DNA of 64,000 bases from Fusarium oxysporum f. sp. lycopersici 4287 (Eukaryota; Ascomycota; Sordariomycetes; Hypocreales; Nectriaceae). The notes beneath the pieces were generated by a model. It did not search any database, was not told the origin of the DNA, and was given only the letters and a program-made list of their open reading frames with translations. Made by a program: the position numbers and the translations under genes. Shown piece after piece: positions 1 through 10,444 of the stretch. Position 1 is the first letter of the stretch, and each line of letters starts with the position of its first letter. The DNA lies in contig NC_030988.1 of assembly GCF_000149955.1 (NCBI RefSeq), positions 4,478,380-4,542,379 of the forward strand, read 5' to 3'.

Positions 1-322
1 GCTACAGGTATAAACAAGAATACAAAAGAAATATTGCAAGCTATAAACAGAGCGAAAGGTAAAGATTATATAAATACAAGGCAATTCAGGCGCCTTGGGA
101 TAAGCCTTAGTAGCCTCTACAAATGAAAGGATAATATCGGTTTGATAATGAAAGGAGCGAAAACGGAGAAGAAAAGGCTTCGTCCTTATGTTTGACCAGG
201 CACTTGTCATGGTTGTTGGTATCGTACTACGGCGGCTAGCAAAAAAACGTTTGATCTCGTAAGCTTCTTGATCCTCTGTCGCTGTTGTTGATTTTAAAAA
301 ACCGTCTGGCCATTATTTTCCA
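1..322. other. AT-rich left edge, no gene recognised
   Basis: The first 130 bases read as a short open stretch with no start, ending in TGA at about 124-126, rich in Lys, Asn and Ile. It could be the tail of a decayed transposon ORF, but I cannot match it to a family. The rest is the 3' flank of the minus-strand gene that follows. Confidence 0.3.
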
Positions 323-1927
323 TCAATGAGCCACTACCATAGAGCGAGGTGTGATTCCCAGTGGTTGCTGAAACCGTCTCATTGTGCTGAACCTGTGTTT
401 GTTTCGAGGACGCGGTGAGCCATTTGGCTCCACCCGCTGGGAGGCGTCACGATGCGCCTTGGGCCGACTCGATGATTTATATCGTGACTGGGTGCTATGT
501 CGGGAATCCGAATCAAAACCTTCGTCATCGTCGAGCAGAGGAGTCTCGACAGATTGATAGATCTTCGAACTCGGGCTCTCCTCAACCGTCATCGCCCTAA
601 ACTTGGCAACCTCATCATCAATGGGCGATGGCGACTTGGTGCGATCTCGAATCTCAAACCGCTGCCCAGGATTCATGGCCTGATAGTACCTTTTCTCATA
701 GAAAAAGGCCCACTTGAATAGCCTGTAGTCCTCGAAGGCCTTGTGATTCACTCGAGTCCTCCATTCAGGGTCATCGCGCGTCTTATACCAATAACGGTAT
801 CCGTCTTCCTTGCGGTCCAGATACGTTTGCTTAGCGGACAGATCCCTTGCCTCATAATTATTGCGCCACCATTGACGGTTCACAAATGTGACTGTCTGGT
901 CAACCCATCGAATTCCGATCAATATGGTTTGCATCCATTTGAATTTGGACGGGTTTTCTGGATCCAGCTTGCATAGAAAGTCTTCGTAGTTCAATTCGCT
1001 CCCAAACGCTGCGACGCCCAGGACGTAAGCTACGTCACGCCATTTCTTATCCGCATGTTGGGCTTGATACTTCCCACCGGTTACCGGTAGGACTTCCGCG
1101 GCATTCTCGTCGAACTTGCCGTCTTTCAAGGTTTCAATTCGTAAGATGCTTCGGCCATCAATTCTATATTCATTTAGGTATCTCGGCCTTTTCCCTTCTT
1201 TTACGAGCCCGAGCGTCGTCATGTTCTCAGGGCAAGCTTGACTGCCGACTAGATCCTTTTCGAGGTCAGGGTCGCCACCTCCATCATCTTCAGGAAAGGG
1301 AGAGGTTCTTGTTGTCGTTTGTGCCCTTGGAGAGATAGGAGCGGTTTTTGCCTCTGCAAATGGCTTAAAACTAAAGCTGTGATCTGTTTTTGCCTTTTTA
1401 GGATTGGGGTCTTCTACTGCTGGGCTGAAAGCCCTGGCATTGTTGGCTGAGTTGTCTTTATCCACTCTACGCTTGAAGAATCCAGATAAAAATGGGTTTT
1501 CGTTAGTTGGTTGATTGCCATTGATCTGACCAACGTGATTTGCATCCTTTTGCCCAGGTTGGGCTTCATTGTTCTGGGTAGCTTGATTCACATTGATTTG
1601 ACCAGGCTGTTCTCCATTGTTCTGACCAACGTCATTTGTATCCTTTTGCTCAGGTTGGGTTTCATTGTTCTGAGTAGCTTGATTCACATTGATTTGACCA
1701 GGCTGTTCTCCATTGTTCTGACCAACGTCATTTGTATCCTTTTGCCCAGGTTGGTTCTCATTGTTCTGAGTAACCTGATTTGTATCTTTTTGGCTAGGTT
1801 GACTGCCATCTGTCTGGTTAGACAAGCCAGAGTTGTTTCCTTGTTCTTGTTCAGTACCATCATCGCTATGCATCGGGACGTCGTCTTGTGGCGGTTCTTG
1901 CTTTAGTTTATCTGGTGTGGAAGTCAT
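323..1927 (-). CDS. Uncharacterised protein with 16-residue Gln/Asn-rich repeats
   Basis: A single open frame of 534 aa whose ATG is at 1927. Residues about 37-142 are imperfect 16-residue repeats of two alternating types (NQxTQNNExQPGQKDT and NDVGQNNGEQPGQINV), giving a 32-residue higher-order unit. A basic Ser/Pro linker follows. Residues about 230-420 form a compact Trp/Tyr-rich region (WRDVAYVLG, FKWMQTILIGIRWVDQ, RQWWRNNYEARD) that looks like a folded fungal domain I cannot name. The C-terminus is Ser/Arg-rich and low in complexity. I see no signal peptide or membrane segment, so it is probably cytosolic or nuclear. The repeats would allow copy-number change between strains. The function is unknown. 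Confidence 0.6.
   Translation of the reverse strand: MTSTPDKLKQEPPQDDVPMHSDDGTEQEQGNNSGLSNQTDGSQPSQKDTNQVTQNNENQPGQKDTNDVGQNNGEQPGQINVNQATQNNETQPEQKDTNDVGQNNGEQPGQINVNQATQNNEAQPGQKDANHVGQINGNQPTNENPFLSGFFKRRVDKDNSANNARAFSPAVEDPNPKKAKTDHSFSFKPFAEAKTAPISPRAQTTTRTSPFPEDDGGGDPDLEKDLVGSQACPENMTTLGLVKEGKRPRYLNEYRIDGRSILRIETLKDGKFDENAAEVLPVTGGKYQAQHADKKWRDVAYVLGVAAFGSELNYEDFLCKLDPENPSKFKWMQTILIGIRWVDQTVTFVNRQWWRNNYEARDLSAKQTYLDRKEDGYRYWYKTRDDPEWRTRVNHKAFEDYRLFKWAFFYEKRYYQAMNPGQRFEIRDRTKSPSPIDDEVAKFRAMTVEESPSSKIYQSVETPLLDDDEGFDSDSRHSTQSRYKSSSRPKAHRDASQRVEPNGSPRPRNKHRFSTMRRFQQPLGITPRSMVVAH
1502..1819 (-). repeat. 48-bp coding tandem repeats (96-bp higher-order unit)
   Basis: About six and a half copies of a 48-bp unit encode the Gln/Asn-rich repeats of the surrounding gene. 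Alternate copies are the more alike, so the array probably grew by 96-bp duplication. The length keeps the frame open. Confidence 0.7.
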
Positions 1928-2591
1928 GTTGAGGCTACAGCGTAGATATTTTCTTGCCAGCCCTGAGAATATGTGGACAACTCGTACAACTTATATACAT
2001 ATAATACTCATGCGTCAACTATACAGGAGACCTATTTTGGCCAGAAAAAAGGTACAATATTGGCTGCTTTAATTAAATTATCTAAATTCTCTCTAAATAA
2101 GTCAATTAAGGCTTGAAATTATCTACCTATAGCTACTTATAACCTGCCTATAGGTAGGTCTAAATAGGTTAATTAGGTAGGTTAAAAAAGAGGCCTAAAT
2201 TAGATGTTTAAACTAAGTACAATATTCTTTTGGTTACTGAAAAGAGGTAAAAAATAACACTAAAATCACTATTTCTAAGTAAATGAACAAAAATAAAATT
2301 TTAATATACAGTATGCAGTAAAGCATATCTTTTATATTTCATATAAATTTATTTTAATTAATTAATTACTATTTAGATAGTTACAGTATTAACGGTATAA
2401 AGTAATTTCTAAATACTCTTAAAGTTTTTCTTCAACTTTGTCCTGTCAGGTTCGAGTTCTACGTATTTTAAGTGTAGATTCTGCTTGAGGAGACTCTCAC
2501 TTACGAAGACAAACCAAGCGGTATAGGTCTGATAATTATTGATCCCCTAGAGACCAAGAAACTGTTGATCTTCATGTTCTCAATGCTTTCC
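1928..2591. other. AT-rich intergenic stretch
   Basis: No coding signal. From about 2050 to 2430 the sequence is strongly AT-rich (runs such as taattaattaatta, repeated taggtaggt). This is compatible with an old repeat altered by RIP-like C-to-T change, but no element can be recognised. Confidence 0.5.
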
Positions 2592-2864
2592 TCACGCCTT
2601 GTTCATAGCATGACATCCTTCAAGTAACCTCAACACTCCACCATAGTTTCTAGCCCTGTTAACACTCACGATCTTGTTTTCCTTGAAAACAACCATGAAG
2701 GTAGGCTGCAGCGAAAAAGCATCAGACAAGACTCTACTTTTACTCATTAAACACCTTGGGGTTGTATTTCTACAAAAAGCTACGAATGCGTAGGCAGGAG
2801 TTGCCAAATATACCGCTGCGTACATCAGCCACCTGGCGGGCTCCAACATTTTACTCTTGCCCAT
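2592..2864 (-). CDS. Small uncharacterised ORF (possible gene fragment)
   Basis: A 90-aa open frame of mixed composition with no recognisable domain. A short stretch near its end (about 2640-2675) resembles 4380-4417, where the same strand is not open, hinting at fragments of one diverged sequence. No clear splice link to the next minus-strand ORF. Probably a decayed remnant or chance ORF. Confidence 0.2.
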   Translation of the reverse strand: MGKSKMLEPARWLMYAAVYLATPAYAFVAFCRNTTPRCLMSKSRVLSDAFSLQPTFMVVFKENKIVSVNRARNYGGVLRLLEGCHAMNKA

Positions 2865-2913
2865 AGAAATTGTGGAGAAAAAGGCATTGCAAGACTGTTG
2901 GCGCTAATTGGCG

Positions 2914-3132
2914 CTAATTAGCGTTAGCCTGAAAGTGGCAATGCTCCGCAGCAAGATCCTGTTTGCCCCATAACACTGGTCCATATATTTCGACTTTTAG
3001 AGGGGCACAAAGGCCAATGAGAGGTTGAGCCTCTGCTGCTGTTTCCTCAATCAAAGCATTAAATGCGGTGGCTCGGCCACCTCCAGGATCGTATGGCAGT
3101 AAATGGTTCACGATCGCATTCCCCTTATCCAT
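2914..3132 (-). CDS. Small uncharacterised ORF
   Basis: A 72-aa open frame starting with ATG at 3132 and ending in a short GGCGCTAATT direct repeat (about 2905-2926). Internal composition ([20 protein letters not shown]) looks protein-like, but no family is recognised. It might be a 5' exon of a broken gene continuing towards 2600; I found no canonical donor to support that. Confidence 0.2.
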   Translation of the reverse strand: MDKGNAIVNHLLPYDPGGGRATAFNALIEETAAEAQPLIGLCAPLKVEIYGPVLWGKQDLAAEHCHFQANAN

Positions 3133-3220
3133 GCCGGTTGTCGATGACCTGAACTTGCACTATCTACCTACGCAACACCAGTACTCGCTGAGGACCGCAC
3201 GTACCTATTTCGTATCTATC

Positions 3221-4327
3221 ATGGAAGAAACCATTGAAGAAACCATAGTCTGTGCTCCCACTTTGGTAAGTTAAACCTGCAGTGGCTTGCAAAGTCGCTT
3301 GAAATAATTTGAACTACTCTACAACTGAATTAAGGACGTGCAGGCGAATGGCAGCTCCTGTAAAAGGAGGAAGGAATCAACTTCTATCGCCAGGTCAGTC
3401 TCTACCTATGGAGACGATAGACATGGCAAATGTGTGCCGAAGCCAAGACGCGAAGATGTCATAAAAGACGACGAATATTCTCAACAGAAAATGAGAATAG
3501 AGTATGCTCAAGACAGGAAACCGTCAGCTCTGCGTCGGTCTTCGCGGCTCTCTCAAAAAACAGAGGATCGAGAATGTCTCCCTGAGTGTTCGCCTGGCAT
3601 CGTTTTAGAGGATATCTCTGGAAGGATCCAGTGTGATAGCACCGGCGATCGTGCAGGTGCATCAGATGATGAGATTGTTTCCATTAGGGACCCACCTCAC
3701 AACCCGTCAGACAAGTGCGAGGCTACGGTTGAAGTTCTAGCACTTGAACCCCAACAGAGGGACGACAATCCCCAGATGAAAATCATTCCCCGCCTTGAAG
3801 AAGCAGAAGAAGATGGCCTAAAATGCAACCAAAGTACGATTTCTCCGACATATCACAACAAACACACTCCGAACGCCGCGAACAGCAACACGGGAAACAT
3901 ACCTGCACAATCATACGCCAGGCTCGATACAAGAGCGGTGTCCAAGAAGACTGTGGCAATCTTGGATGATATTTCTGAGCATAAGATCCCTAATGCATCT
4001 CTGTCAGTCAGGGAAAAGTCTCTCGAAGCTTCCAAGTACGAGAACGAAATGACGAAGAAAGATGCGATCTCGTCGTCGACAACAGCAAAAGCGACCTCAC
4101 TACCCGGGATCAATTCTTTTCAGCCAGACGTGTTCTTAGGCCAGAAAAGAAAACATCATATCCAGGGCCGTCGCTCAGGTATCGGTCTTAGAGAGCTCCA
4201 CGAGCGATCGCTTCAACCCTGGTCTACTTACGGAACAGCGAGATGGAAGGAGATGCAAGCGCAGATTCTGTGGGCCACAAAAGATGTTGCTCAATTAAAT
4301 ACAACTGCAGAGTGTAATCATCTATGA
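3221..4327 (+). CDS. Uncharacterised Ser/Lys-rich, probably nuclear protein
   Basis: Best model has two exons: 3221-3265 (MEETIEETIVCAPTL) and 3344-4327, joined in phase 0 across a 78-bp GTAAGT...CAG intron with a CTGAAT branch-like site. The product is about 342 aa, hydrophilic, with basic patches (CKRRKES, RRSSRLSQK, GQKRKHH) that could act as nuclear localisation signals. There is no predicted membrane segment or signal peptide and no conserved domain I can name. The C-terminal 70 residues, around GIGLRELHERSLQPWSTYG, are the most ordered part. A pattern GTAAG just after the stop leaves open a further 3' exon. Confidence 0.5.
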
Positions 4328-4949
4328 AACCACGTAAGTGTCCATGGTCAAGCTCGTAAGCGCAGTGATACGCTACTCGCCACCATGAACCCTGTTAATA
4401 CTCACAATGATTGACTTAGCGATAGGGATCAAAAACCAAAACATACATACGGATTCACGAAAGCATGCTGAAGCAAGTTTAAGCTAATCTAGTCAGGTAG
4501 ATACAATCAACTATCAATAGACTGCTGACGTCCCGTCTCTCATTTGTTGGTCATTCATTGTATCTTTGAAGCCATGCAACCCATTCTACTTTCTCCAGCT
4601 CCGAGGTCTTGTTCACCAGAGCCTTTCTGTCTAACCTTGTTGAAATCACTTCCGGAATATTGGCGTGTGGCTGAAATTTCCGCCTTAATAGAGGGCTTGC
4701 CCGTAGACGGGAGAAGATGACTGGTTGTACATCGTTGACTATTTCAGCGGTTATTGGTCTCATAGCATACGCGATCAAGTCCAAATTGAGTTGAAAGTTA
4801 AGAGAAGATCCGCATCCGTCTGCCACCTTGTCATCTGGGGTTCTTGACGCTGGAGGCCATTCCATCGGATCCATCCCATTGTATATTTATTGACCAGGGC
4901 CCCGTAGAGATTTATCCGTGGTGCCAACGTACTATCCTCACCTTTCGAC
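4328..4949. other. Intergenic, one weak minus-strand ORF
   Basis: Contains a 107-aa minus-strand open frame (4551-4874) without recognisable motifs; it could be an exon of an unknown gene but nothing supports it. The rest includes the upstream region of the secreted-protein gene at 4950. Confidence 0.25.
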
Positions 4950-5621
4950 ATGCGGTCAGCCTCGCAACTTTGGCAGACTTTCTTAGCCTACACCGTTTCT
5001 CTCTGGATATCAGATGTCTACGCTAGTCGTCTGACTTCTCGTGGCTTCGCGTTCATTACCCCCCACGCAGAGTACTCTAGCTCCGCAGGAGTCTTGGGCT
5101 GTAAGGTTGATACGAATCGTATCGCTTACTGGCCTTTGGACGTCGGATGCGATGGAATATGCGTCAAAGTCTCAAATGAGGGGCGCTTCCTTCATCTTCT
5201 ACGTATTGATAAGTCCGGAGGTGCGTATGATATTTCGTACGATGCTTGGAATTTCCTAGGTTTCGGTGCATCAGCCATCGACGACCTCCAGATCGGTGGC
5301 GGGATCCAGATGTTATACGAGATTGTCGACACATTGGAATGTCGACATTTGCTTCACGAAGGTAAACTGCCCCTGTCAGCCGCAAATAGCATGAATTATG
5401 TCTCGTCATGCTCCAGCCAACCTACGAGTTGGGTCGCACAGAATTATCAATTGTACAACATCAATGACGCCGTTTGCAAATATGGCGTCGACGAGAAATG
5501 TAGCCTAGATCTGACTATAAGTAATCAACCACGCTGTCCAAGCGTTCTAGGTAATCCTCTACAGATGGAATCAAAGGTTAAGAATATGGCGTACGGTACG
5601 GGAGAAATCGTCCCGGTGTAG
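4950..5621 (+). CDS. Predicted secreted Cys-containing fungal protein
   Basis: Single-exon ORF of 223 aa. Residues 1-25 form a signal peptide: short polar start, a hydrophobic core (LWQTFLAYTVSLWI) and a plausible cleavage after DVYA. The mature part has many well-spaced cysteines and aromatic-rich segments (IAYWPLDVGCDGICVKV, GGAYDISYDAWNFLGFG, LPLSAANSMNYVSSC, CPSVLG). The layout is of a compact extracellular disulphide-stabilised protein, and I believe it belongs to a conserved ascomycete secreted family, though I cannot name its activity. It stands alone between unknown genes. Candidate effector or wall-associated protein; function inferred only from secretion features. Confidence 0.6.
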   Translation: MRSASQLWQTFLAYTVSLWISDVYASRLTSRGFAFITPHAEYSSSAGVLGCKVDTNRIAYWPLDVGCDGICVKVSNEGRFLHLLRIDKSGGAYDISYDAWNFLGFGASAIDDLQIGGGIQMLYEIVDTLECRHLLHEGKLPLSAANSMNYVSSCSSQPTSWVAQNYQLYNINDAVCKYGVDEKCSLDLTISNQPRCPSVLGNPLQMESKVKNMAYGTGEIVPV

Positions 5622-5968
5622 ATGATTCTAGAGGCCCATGCATTGCTTTGACAGGCTGACTGGGATGCGCCATTGGAAGTTGCTGTACTTTGTTATGTCT
5701 CTTCTGTATGTGGAGGAATACTTATCTCATAGGCAAAGAGCAAGGTACAGGGTACGCAATGAGTTCAAGGAAGCCAGATATTCATATTAAATAGTGCCTG
5801 TGACAAGCTATGACTATTTAAAAAACATGAAACTACCTAGGTTTATTTCAAGAACATACTACAAATCCCCTAAAATCCATAAAACATACGTTTTTGGGAT
5901 GATTTGTTCCTTACGTGCCTATTCTCCTACTATTTACTCTCATTGAAATTGAAAGTTGTGTGTTGGAT
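5622..5968. other. Intergenic between convergent genes
   Basis: Shared 3' region of the secreted-protein gene and the minus-strand repeat protein. AT-rich in the middle, no coding signal. Confidence 0.5.
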
Positions 5969-7168
5969 CTAGCAAACGTTATCGATACATGTGCAGAGGC
6001 CCTTGAGAGGCATTTTGCCTTCCAAGACTTGTCGGCGAAAACACTCTAGATGCATTAAATGAGCGCCGCAGTCTTTCCAAACGACGTCTTCGACATCTAC
6101 CGGGCTTTTCTTATTTTCACTGCAAAATCCATCTTCGCATACTACACAGGTCCCGGTCCCGACAACGCGTTCACGGACCAACGAGTCTGTCATGATGGTA
6201 GGGAGAGCAGACTTAGGGTCGTTATTTTCCTTTTGCCTTTCAATGTCCGACATGAGGTCGATGATAGTTCTTCTGAATTTCTCATCAAATTGCTGTAAAG
6301 CCCACAAACGGATGTGTTGCGGAGAGTCATGGATGGCTGTGGCCAAAATTGTGATATCGCTTGCATAGACTACGTTCAACGCGTTACATAGGGTTTCGTC
6401 GATATCCATCTCCAAAAGTCGATGATAGACCCTAACTCGATTGGCGTAGACGGTCATCTCACCCCCCAATCCTTGGTTCGGTTGGGCTTCATCTTGCATG
6501 ATATCATGATCGCTGGCAGCAGGCATGGTATTGTAGCCATGGTCCAAGCGCTTAGCTGGTCGGTCTGACTCCAACCCGAGCTGCCCGTTCATTTCATCAA
6601 TGTTTCTCTTATTGCTGCGTGGACCGTCAACGTTATCGGCCCATGTAACACCTTGGCCATGATCCACGCGCTTAGCTGATCGGTCTGAATCAGGCTCGAC
6701 CTGTCCGCTCATTTCTTCCCTATTTCTCTTATTGTTACGTGGGCTATGCATTATAACTTCCTCTTGCATGACATGGTCATGATGCAGGCGCTTAGCTGGT
6801 CGGTCTGAATCAGGCTCGTCCTGGCCGCCCATTTCTTCTATTTTTCTCTTGTTGTTGCGTGAACTATACATGTTTGTGGTAAAGTCCGCGGAGCCGGTCC
6901 GAACGTCATTTTTCGAAAGATGTACGAAAGGGATAGATTTGCCATTCTTAACTTTCTTTTGTGCATGTGAGCCTTTTTGATCATCCGTTGAGTCTCTACT
7001 TCTTTTCATCTTGACGTGTCCTTGATTCGCGTTCTTTTTTAATTTTGTTTTAACCTTAATCACTTTGCCGTTTAACTCTTGTATATAGCTGACGCTAAAG
7101 TCAAAAAGGTCACTTCCATTTCTGGCTTTGTGGTTTTCCATGTTGTAACAAAAAACCATATCGATCAC
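5969..7168 (-). CDS. Repeat protein with C-terminal RING-like Cys/His cluster
   Basis: Open frame of up to 399 aa; the ATG at 7141 (MENHKARNGSD) may be the true start. Residues 105-224 are three 40-residue repeats of the pattern NNKRxxEEMxGQxxPDSDRxAKR, each with two basic clusters resembling nuclear localisation signals. A helical region follows (about 235-330). The last 60 residues carry Cys/His spacing like a RING or related zinc-binding fold: CVVCEDGFC, then CGAHLMHLEC, then CTC. The H-x2-H-x2-C core suggests a RING-type E3 or a degenerate version; spacing is not canonical. Probably nuclear. Substrates unknown. Confidence 0.55.
   Translation of the reverse strand: MIDMVFCYNMENHKARNGSDLFDFSVSYIQELNGKVIKVKTKLKKNANQGHVKMKRSRDSTDDQKGSHAQKKVKNGKSIPFVHLSKNDVRTGSADFTTNMYSSRNNKRKIEEMGGQDEPDSDRPAKRLHHDHVMQEEVIMHSPRNNKRNREEMSGQVEPDSDRSAKRVDHGQGVTWADNVDGPRSNKRNIDEMNGQLGLESDRPAKRLDHGYNTMPAASDHDIMQDEAQPNQGLGGEMTVYANRVRVYHRLLEMDIDETLCNALNVVYASDITILATAIHDSPQHIRLWALQQFDEKFRRTIIDLMSDIERQKENNDPKSALPTIMTDSLVRERVVGTGTCVVCEDGFCSENKKSPVDVEDVVWKDCGAHLMHLECFRRQVLEGKMPLKGLCTCIDNVC
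6497..6856 (-). repeat. Three 120-bp coding tandem repeats
   Basis: Three diverged 120-bp units encode the basic NNKR/SDRxAKR repeats of the RING-like gene. The most constant piece in DNA is the segment coding SDRxAKR, seen near 6545, 6665 and 6785. Confidence 0.7.
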
Positions 7169-8614
7169 AACCAGCTTTGCAGCCCGTTCTGGTATTACGG
7201 CAGCCTGTACTGGACTGTCTGTTCGTTAGGTATCCTGAAAACGCGTCCTTAGTCCGAATTATACACAGAGGTACGTACCAGGCCGATTCCATAGGTGCTA
7301 GATTTGACGGAATCGTCTAGCATATGAATCTACCTCTGAGAATTCATCGGGCCCCGAGACTCTGGTATGAGCCTGTGGCGAGACAGAATATGTTAAGATA
7401 CTGTAACATTCGCCTCCATTCGAATGCATACTTTAGATAAAAAGCCTTCAATAGGTTACCCATCATGTTGAGAGGTTTTTGACATAAGAGCAGGCAAGTT
7501 TGGAACAGAGTTAAACGATCAACAACTTTAACATCATTTAGCTGACTCTCATTCGCTGTACATTTTGATACATCCTTTGCATCACCTACAGAAGCCTCCG
7601 TGTCTCATCAATATTGATGCAGTTACAGAATCCCCAGTGTGACATGCCGTACTCTCTAATTTTGTCCTGGAACCATTCAGAACGCATGAGGTGAGACTTG
7701 CACTTTTCCAGACGGCGTCGAAACTTTCTATCGTGTATGCCGTCTCACTTAAGCGGTACTTGATACTGCTACATGAGTCTCCAGGGTTTCTAACTATCTC
7801 TACTGTACAAAGCAGAGCCTTTATGCCATCTGGGTTGAAGAGCCTTGGGACTGTGAGACCACGAGCGAACTCGCACTCTGCAAACATTGTAAGCATATCT
7901 GAACTACAGGTGTCGAAAGCATACCTAAGATCCAAATCAGATCTGGACTGGAGCGTCACCAAGCATAGTAGCTCATGCTGCTCGACTATCGACCAATCCT
8001 GCCGAAGCAAGTGCTATAGGCTCCACTTTCTGTTTGATTATTCCTCATGGTTTCTGAAGCTCGATTGGCGCCTTCATGCTGACTTGGCTCAAGTAATTAT
8101 CCTGTGTGGCTCACTATAGCAATGGGAGAAGAATCAAGTATTTGACCTCTGGAGATTTCGTCCATGACATCTAAGGTTTTTAATGCTACCATTCCAACGC
8201 TTATATGGGAGACTCTAGTTGCTTTTTAAGCCACTTAACAAAGTCTCAAGTACGACTGGGAGGTTGGTTAGATCGGTCCTCTTTGTATTTAATAGCAAGA
8301 AATTTGATTAGACGGAAACATACAATATACATCTATGTATATAGGCATCGAAACATTGGCATCCAGCACTATTTGCGGAACAGGGTCTGAAGACAAAATA
8401 TTAACCCTTCTATGTTCTAGAGAACCTACTTACTAGAAAATAATATATGTACATGTAACCGCATTTCTTATCCACACCAAGCTGGAATAAATTATATATC
8501 ATAACATTCTATTATTAGTAGGTCTGAATTGTTTTCCTTTTACCTTAATTCTACAATAATATTATGACAATGCGACCAAGTTCCTATGAGATTGTCGATT
8601 TCCACGACCTTCCT
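7169..8614. other. Intergenic region with one weak minus-strand ORF
   Basis: A 142-aa minus-strand open frame (7582-8010) overlaps a plus-strand frame of the same length; neither has recognisable motifs. From 8280 to 8570 the sequence is AT-rich with short repeats. No gene can be supported. Confidence 0.3.
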
Positions 8615-9677
8615 TTATGCCTGTCTATCATACGTTGCATGACCTGTTGAATCTGCCAGGCGACTAAACACTATCTGCGCTACATAGTGTCGGCTCTGCC
8701 TTAAATACTTCTCGGAAATAGCTGGTGGAGGTTGGCAAACGTGTTTCCAGAGAGAATTCAAAGTTTCCATCACCACAGCCTCTGTGTTATCCCCTATGGA
8801 TAGACTTCCGTATAGGATAATCTTGGCGAGCATGCAGCATGATTCGGCAATAACAGAAGGCTTGATCCCAACAAACTCTCGATGGTAAAGCGATATTTCA
8901 GACAAATAAGCTGCCATACTAGCGAGTTCCTTATTTGCAGGCTCTCCTACCAGCAAGAACTTGATACCTTGGTCAGTTGTTGGATGACCTAGTACCCAAT
9001 CTAAGGTGAAGAGGATCGATATCTCCATCTGAGCTATCATATGTTCATCAAACATGCCATTTCACAGTTCGCTTATCTCTTTGGCCGATGGACGCGCGAA
9101 ACCTTTCCCTTGGTAGGCTTTGCCGTCATATTTGGAAGCAATCCAGAGCGCGGCACTCCCAAGCAACAAGTAATATTCTTTACCAATCTGCTTTCTCGAG
9201 CAGTATCGATCGATCAGATTGACTGAAAGAAACAGAACCTGTGAAGAAAGACGAAAGTACTGGTGTGAGTGAACTACGAAATCAATGAGGCTTGACCGTA
9301 GTTGCCACGTAATTTGTATTTGCTTTTCGATCATGGAAACGCTTGGGAGGGTCACACTCTACTTGATGTTAGCTATGAAGCACTCCATATCAGCTCGTTT
9401 TGCGAATCACTACCTCCATGTGAGCGAGGTGCTGCATAATATCTTCCAGGTAGTCACCTTCCTCCCATAGCAGTATATCGGCAGAGCTAGATGCTTCCAC
9501 TTGTTCTTGATTCGTGACAGGAGAACCAGCAGTGGAAAATAGAGAATTTCCTGACTTTTCTGAAAAATCGATCATGCTTTCCTTTGCTTCTGAGCCCACT
9601 GTTACTAGCTTGACTTCCCCCATTTCTTTGTCTCTTTCCTTCGATTTTTGTTCGTGTATGTCAGTTCGGCTTTTCAT
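8615..9677 (-). pseudogene. B-type (mitotic) cyclin-like gene with an in-frame TGA
   Basis: Exon 1 is 9414-9677 and exon 2 is 8615-9358, joined in phase 0 over a 55-bp intron (GTAGTG...GCTAAC...TAG). The exon-2 frame reads as a cyclin box: QITWQLRSSLIDFVVHSH, LFLSVNLIDRYCSR, AALWIASKYD, then FDEHMIAQME and TLDWVLGHPTT, followed by a cyclin C-terminal domain. This matches Clb/cyclin B proteins that activate Cdc28/Cdk1. At 9062-9064 a TGA lies exactly in frame, at about codon 187 of 336, where mitotic cyclins have a residue just before the FDE helix. Frame and homology continue undisturbed on both sides. Either a recent nonsense mutation or an accessory, non-essential copy; a spliced-out stop would require deleting conserved residues. 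Confidence 0.7.
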
Positions 9678-10444
9678 TTTCCTGCAAGACCTTCGGCAGA
9701 GAGATTAAAATAACTTTCGCAGTCGCAGCTATGGATTGAGGATAGATGCCAAATAATATCATTGTAGTCAAAATACAACGGATTTAGAATTCCAGAAATA
9801 ACTGTCAAAGCTGACTGGAAATATACAGTACAATATTCGACACACGGAAACTGAAGCCTGTTCTGGACTTTACATGGTGGTACCTTCCCTCGCTTGCTCA
9901 AGCGATATAAACCCTCAGCTCTTGAAAAAAAAAAAAAAAAGTCTCGGGGTCTGGCCAACGTCACGTGAATGCGGGTACAGGGTAGACAACGAAGGCTCAA
10001 GAGTCAAGTGCTGTAAGACGACATCCGAATTCATCCTCACCTCAATTCATTCTCGTAGATCAGATACCTATTCAAGCATGTCTGCCAAATTTCAACTGCT
10101 GCTGATAACATCACAAGTGTCTTCAAAAGTATAGAATAAGCATTCCTAGCTGCCATTATGTAGGCTGATCTACATTGTCGATTTTGATCAACCACCAATC
10201 AAGATTGCATTCGTTAACATCAAAATAGCCAAGTAATGAATTCGGGTTATTACCGCTGTCTACGGTCTCGATTTAAGCTTTCGGCTAGTTTATGACTAGC
10301 TATTATAAATTCAAGTATTGCAATATATGCCGTTTCTTGAACTTGGCACACAATTCTGTCATCTGTCCTTTCCACATGGAGAGCTTGTCGCAGATACGAA
10401 CAGCTTCCCGCCCGTATGATGAATAGCCTTCTATATATGAAAAG
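9678..10444. other. Intergenic, with a poly-A run
   Basis: Upstream region of the cyclin-like gene and 3' flank of the membrane-protein gene. Holds a 17-base adenine run at about 9926-9942. Open frames here are low-complexity shadows; no gene supported. Confidence 0.4.

Noticed and set aside
9674..10000. Minus-strand frame upstream of the cyclin-like gene as an extra exon
   Set aside because: It is built around the poly-A run (FFFFF) and has no cyclin-like content.
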